Source of the DNA: UBA9988 sp964574105
GTDB taxonomy: Bacteria; Patescibacteriota; Minisyncoccia; Phycocordibacterales; UBA9988
Assembly (NCBI GenBank): GCA_964574105.1
Contig: CAZNKH010000023.1
Location: 1 to 8,925, forward strand
Direction: 5' to 3'
DNA: 8,925 bases
Each line of letters starts with the position of its first letter. Within the stretch, counting starts at the first letter, position 1. The notes beneath the pieces were generated by a model. That model did not search any database, had not been told where the DNA came from, and saw only the letters and a program-made list of their open reading frames with translations. The position numbers and the translations under genes are program-made. Positions 6,674-8,925 of this stretch are shown here, in pieces.

Positions 6674-7378
6674 CTATTTAGAACTAATGATTCCTGTATT
6701 TGTGATGGTAGCCCAACTCATTGTTGTAATTTGCCCTGGGGCGCGGACATCGATCTGTAAGTCTGTACAAGGAGATTTCAACGCTGTCGCATCTGTATAT
6801 AAATAATGCATAATGACTGGCTGGATATAAGGGTTAATAAAACTAACATTTATACTTCGCTTCTTTCCATTATTTGTGAGTACTCTAGATAAAAAGTCTG
6901 AGTCAGTCAAAAGACTTTTTTTATAAACAGTCCCTTCTACTTTATATGTGCACAAGATATCAGAGATAACACTTCCTCCTAGATTGAACTGCGACACTGT
7001 CTCAGGATATACTGATCTGCACCCATTTCCACCTTGTTCATCTAACACATACTGATTGCTGCATACTTTCTTGTCTTTAAAAAAATAAATTCCAGAAACC
7101 TTGTTATCTGTTTCTATTTTAAATGAAATACCGTATGAATATATATTAGATGATTTTGTAACCACATCATATGCATCTTTATCATTTCCGGCCGTTCCCA
7201 TTGCCTGTGCTTCACGGATTGCCATAGCGAGCTCTTGCGCTGTAAGATTCGCTCTAATATTAGGGGATGATAAGGAGGTCTTTCTGAGAGCTATAGCCGA
7301 GATCACACCGATAATTGCGAGTACAACCAACATCTCTATAAGAGTAAATCCTCTTTTGTTTTTTTTAGTAAAGTGCAT
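6674..7378 (-). CDS. FimU/FimT/GspH-like minor pilin
   Basis: Type IV prepilin-like protein of 234 residues. Leader MHFTKKNKRG is followed by FTLIEMLVVLAIIGVISAIA, giving a consensus PilD cleavage after G10 and Glu at mature position 5 (E15). After the helix comes an amphipathic helix (NIRANLTAQELAMAIREAQ, about 40-58) typical of the GspH/FimT class. The strand-rich domain behind it has four cysteines (106, 120, 143, 204). The gene overlaps the end of pilD by 14 bases and has no recognisable Shine-Dalgarno sequence, so it probably depends on coupling to pilD. It is first of the four minor pilins. In GspH-like systems this subunit joins the tip complex to the main fibre. Confidence 0.85.
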   Translation of the reverse strand: MHFTKKNKRGFTLIEMLVVLAIIGVISAIALRKTSLSSPNIRANLTAQELAMAIREAQAMGTAGNDKDAYDVVTKSSNIYSYGISFKIETDNKVSGIYFFKDKKVCSNQYVLDEQGGNGCRSVYPETVSQFNLGGSVISDILCTYKVEGTVYKKSLLTDSDFLSRVLTNNGKKRSINVSFINPYIQPVIMHYLYTDATALKSPCTDLQIDVRAPGQITTMSWATITNTGIISSK

Positions 7379-8171
7379 CGGTGAATGAGAATAGTGAAAG
7401 TATTTCCAGCATGTCTATGTGAAGAAAAAAGGCAAGCAGAGCTCCTAGGATTAAAAATGGAGCAAAGGGTACCTCGGTCTTCATTGTAGCATAACGCCCA
7501 CGAATAAGTAGAAGTGAGATGCCAAAGACTGCTCCCGCCCAAAAGGCAAGTACGAGTGCCGCGAGCCCCTTACTTGGTCCCAAGAGAAGTCCTAATCCGA
7601 GAGTAAGCTTGGCGTCACCAAAGCCCATCCATCTGCCCCCTGAAAAGAACCACAATGCCGCAAAAAAGACCGCCATAAGGACCGCTGTCCCTACCCACCA
7701 CGCTGTCGCTCCAGTGAGGACTGCGTACAAAAAAGAGAGGGTAATAAAGGAGTACACTAGGCCGTCTGGGATAATCTTGTGCCGAATGTCGTACGCGGTA
7801 ATAGCCATCAAAATACTCCACACGACGAGATAAAAGACGACAGTAAGGATTGGTATGTAGAGAGGGGCTCCATCAACAGTAAACAGAGGCCAGAGCTCTT
7901 GAAAAGTAAGTGCGAAGAGCACCCCTGTGCCCAATTCTACCAGTGGATATTGTGTGGATATCTTACTCCCACAGCCACGGCACTTCCCTCCTTGGATCAG
8001 GTAACTCACTACGGGAAGTAATTCATACCAGTCAAGCTTCTTCCCACACGAGAAGCATCCTGACCTGCCTGCCAATGACCTCCCTGTGTTGTAGCGTAAA
8101 ACAAGTACATTCAAAAAACTCCCAATCACCGTACCGAGAAGAAAAGAAAGTAAAAATAACCAAGATTCCAT
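7365..8171 (-). CDS. pilD: Type IV prepilin peptidase / N-methyltransferase
   Basis: Bifunctional A24-family aspartic protease of the inner membrane. It cuts prepilin leaders after Gly and methylates the new N-terminal residue. The 268-residue product is full length. An N-terminal helix with GSFLNV comes first, then a cytoplasmic zinc-binding loop with both CxxC pairs intact (C39/C42 and C64/C67) and the motif LPVVSYLIQGGKCRGC. Multiple membrane helices follow, with the catalytic aspartates D128 in AYDIRHKIIPD and D186 in GFGDAK. VPFAPFL near residue 234 is also a family landmark. All residues needed for both activities are present. Substrates are probably the five pilins encoded around it. 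Start ATG (8169-8171) has GGGAG directly against it, too close for a normal ribosome site, and an extended -10 element six bases upstream, suggesting a leaderless message. It heads the nine-gene block. Confidence 0.96.
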   Translation of the reverse strand: MESWLFLLSFLLGTVIGSFLNVLVLRYNTGRSLAGRSGCFSCGKKLDWYELLPVVSYLIQGGKCRGCGSKISTQYPLVELGTGVLFALTFQELWPLFTVDGAPLYIPILTVVFYLVVWSILMAITAYDIRHKIIPDGLVYSFITLSFLYAVLTGATAWWVGTAVLMAVFFAALWFFSGGRWMGFGDAKLTLGLGLLLGPSKGLAALVLAFWAGAVFGISLLLIRGRYATMKTEVPFAPFLILGALLAFFLHIDMLEILSLFSFTDALY

Positions 8172-8177
8172 CTCCCT

Positions 8178-8186
8178 ATTTTACCA
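8178..8186 (-). promoter_or_regulatory. Extended -10 promoter of pilD, probably giving a leaderless mRNA
   Basis: On the minus strand TGG (8184-8186) followed directly by TAAAAT (8178-8183) forms a TGn-extended -10 box, five of six matches to TATAAT. Six bases separate it from the A of the pilD start codon, so transcription would begin at or next to the ATG. No good -35 is visible; the expected position falls inside the terminator palindrome. Confidence 0.5.
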
Positions 8187-8193
8187 CAACCCA

Positions 8194-8217
8194 AAACCCC
8201 GCCATATGGCGGGGTTT
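8194..8217 (-). terminator. Intrinsic terminator of the major pilin gene
   Basis: A perfect 24-base palindrome (centre between 8205 and 8206) folds into a stem with core CCCCGCC/GGCGGGG and A/T outer pairs, followed on the minus strand by a short T-run. It lies 20 bases after the pilin stop codon and 22 bases before pilD. It would end the abundant pilin message and shield the weaker pilD operon from it. Confidence 0.85.
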
Positions 8218-8237
8218 GTAGTATAAGTACAAAAGAC

Positions 8238-8723
8238 TTACGAACAAGCAGTGCCGGTATGTGCACCTGTGCGCTCTCCAGAATAACCAGTGCTATCAAC
8301 GCACCAGTATTTCGCTGTATCGCTCTTTAGTTTCACTGATATCGCCCACGCTCCGCCGTTTATAGTTTCTGAACACTGCGCACTAGTAGCTAATCCGTCA
8401 CTTGATTTAACTGCCGCAGCGATAGCATTGATAACATTGGAGTTATCAAAAATACTATTATTTGTTGTAACCGCTGTAGGACATGCAGCAAGAGCAACAG
8501 CAGCTGAGTTACAACTCGCGGCATCACCATAACAATTACTATCACTGTAGAGTAATTCTGCTTGCGCACGGATTCCACTCAAATTTGCTTTAATCGCAGC
8601 ATCATTACCTTTAGTTCTCGCGCTATTCAACGATGCCAACACAATACCCGACAAGATACCGATGATCGCGATGACGACGAGGAGTTCGATGAGGGTGAAG
8701 CCCTTCTTATAAACATTCTTCAT
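8238..8723 (-). CDS. Major type IV pilin (PilA/PilE-like)
   Basis: Structural subunit of the pilus fibre, 161 residues, typical size for a small major pilin. Leader MKNVYKKG is followed by FTLIELLVVIAIIGILSGIV: PilD cleavage after G8, Phe at +1, Glu at mature +5 (E13), hydrophobic helix to about residue 31, then the N-S-A-R-T-K-G transition into the exposed half of the helix. The globular domain has six cysteines (64, 71, 81, 117, 141, 160). The C-terminal pair C141/C160 would enclose a D-region-like loop. The ATG at 8721-8723 was chosen over an in-frame TTG two codons upstream; no Shine-Dalgarno sequence is visible for either. It has its own strong promoter and a strong terminator, and sits between pilC and pilD. 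The call as major pilin rests on these signals and on sequence resemblance. Confidence 0.92.
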   Translation of the reverse strand: MKNVYKKGFTLIELLVVIAIIGILSGIVLASLNSARTKGNDAAIKANLSGIRAQAELLYSDSNCYGDAASCNSAAVALAACPTAVTTNNSIFDNSNVINAIAAAVKSSDGLATSAQCSETINGGAWAISVKLKSDTAKYWCVDSTGYSGERTGAHTGTACS

Positions 8724-8839
8724 ATTCAATAATTTACTAATAATTGTAATACTTTAATAAAGTGCTCAACCGACCGTTGGCTACCTTAGATTATATGCTT
8801 GCTCTATATGGCCAACAAATGTCTGTGTGGATAAACGAC
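8724..8839 (-). other. Intergenic region with the pilin 5' leader
   Basis: 116 bases between pilC and the pilin gene. The right part holds the predicted promoter. The rest is an AT-rich leader of about 60 bases with a small CAAC/GTTG hairpin near its 5' end (8768-8780) and no recognisable Shine-Dalgarno sequence. GTTGGC (8776-8781) and GCCAAC (8811-8816) form an inverted repeat flanking the -10 box. I see no terminator for pilC here. Confidence 0.6.
8790..8818 (-). promoter_or_regulatory. Predicted sigma70-type promoter of the major pilin gene
   Basis: On the minus strand a perfect TATAAT (8790-8795) lies 17 bases after TTGTTG (8813-8818; TTG of the -35 is conserved, the rest is not). Transcription would start near 8783, giving a leader of about 60 bases before the pilin ATG. 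A consensus -10 fits the need for high pilin output. Confidence 0.65.
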
Positions 8840-8925
8840 CTATGAAATACTCCCAGCAATATTGTAAATTGGCATCAAGACGGCCGTAAGGAGGATGCCG
8901 ACCCCCACGCCGAGAACAATAATCA
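8840..8925 (-). CDS. pilC: PilC / type II secretion F family platform protein, C-terminal end only
   Basis: Only the last 27 codons and the TAG stop (8840-8842) are in the window; the 5' part lies beyond the right edge. The residues form a transmembrane helix (about IIVLGVGVGILLTAVLMPIY) ending in NIAGSIS. The MPIYNIAGSI tail is the characteristic C-terminus of PilC/GspF inner-membrane proteins, which link the assembly ATPase to the growing pilus. The gene order pilC, pilin, pilD supports it. No conclusion is possible about the missing part. Confidence 0.85.
   Translation of the reverse strand, partial: IIVLGVGVGILLTAVLMPIYNIAGSIS

Noticed and set aside
8724..8729. TTG start for the major pilin two codons upstream
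   Set aside because: No ribosome site supports it, and the ATG at 8721-8723 gives a normal short prepilin leader.

Overview
The window looks like a piece of a Patescibacteria (Candidate Phyla Radiation) chromosome, most likely of the Parcubacteria type. This rests on three things: the gene content (a type IV pilus set next to ligA-gatC-gatA), the lineage-flavoured protein sequences, and very tight packing. It is inference, since no phylogeny could be run. TGA ends several genes (ligA, gatA, the pilW-like gene, the last hypothetical), so the standard bacterial code 11 is used, not the TGA=Gly code of some related phyla. Every gene lies on the minus strand, so transcription runs from high to low coordinates.

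At the right edge is the C-terminal end of a PilC-type inner-membrane pilus platform protein (8840-8925). A 116-base gap with a good sigma70-type promoter leads into the major type IV pilin gene (8238-8723), which is followed by a perfect palindromic terminator (8194-8217).

Then comes a very compact nine-gene block running without a break from 8171 to 259. It starts with prepilin peptidase pilD. Four minor pilins follow (FimU/GspH-like, PilW/GspJ-like, PilV/GspI-like, PilX/GspK-like), which is the full set expected for a pilus tip or priming complex. The block continues with NAD-dependent DNA ligase ligA, the amidotransferase subunits gatC and gatA, and a small membrane-anchored protein of unknown function with a HEPN-like RNxxxH motif. 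Junctions are -14, +7, -4, +3, +5, +12, +1 and -11 bases, suggesting one transcript with translational coupling. The first gene appears to have an extended -10 promoter placed so that the mRNA would be leaderless.

The left edge holds two CAU-anticodon tRNA genes: an initiator tRNA-fMet (139-210) with its own promoter, and a second CAU tRNA (elongator Met, or possibly Ile2) whose last acceptor base is cut by the window edge. A hairpin terminator separates them.

PilC, PilD and the pilins would build an envelope pilus. PilD cuts and methylates all the prepilins, PilC anchors assembly, and the minor pilins initiate and cap the fibre. The downstream half is housekeeping: DNA nick sealing, and transamidation of mischarged Glu-tRNAGln/Asp-tRNAAsn (gatB is not here). 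The main points for a second look are a LigA zinc finger missing two of four cysteines, an initiator tRNA with A-U in place of one of the three signature G-C pairs, a drop in GC content confined to the minor pilins, even cysteine counts in all five pilins, and the HEPN-like hypothetical. I saw no mobile element, CRISPR array, phage gene or obvious defence system.
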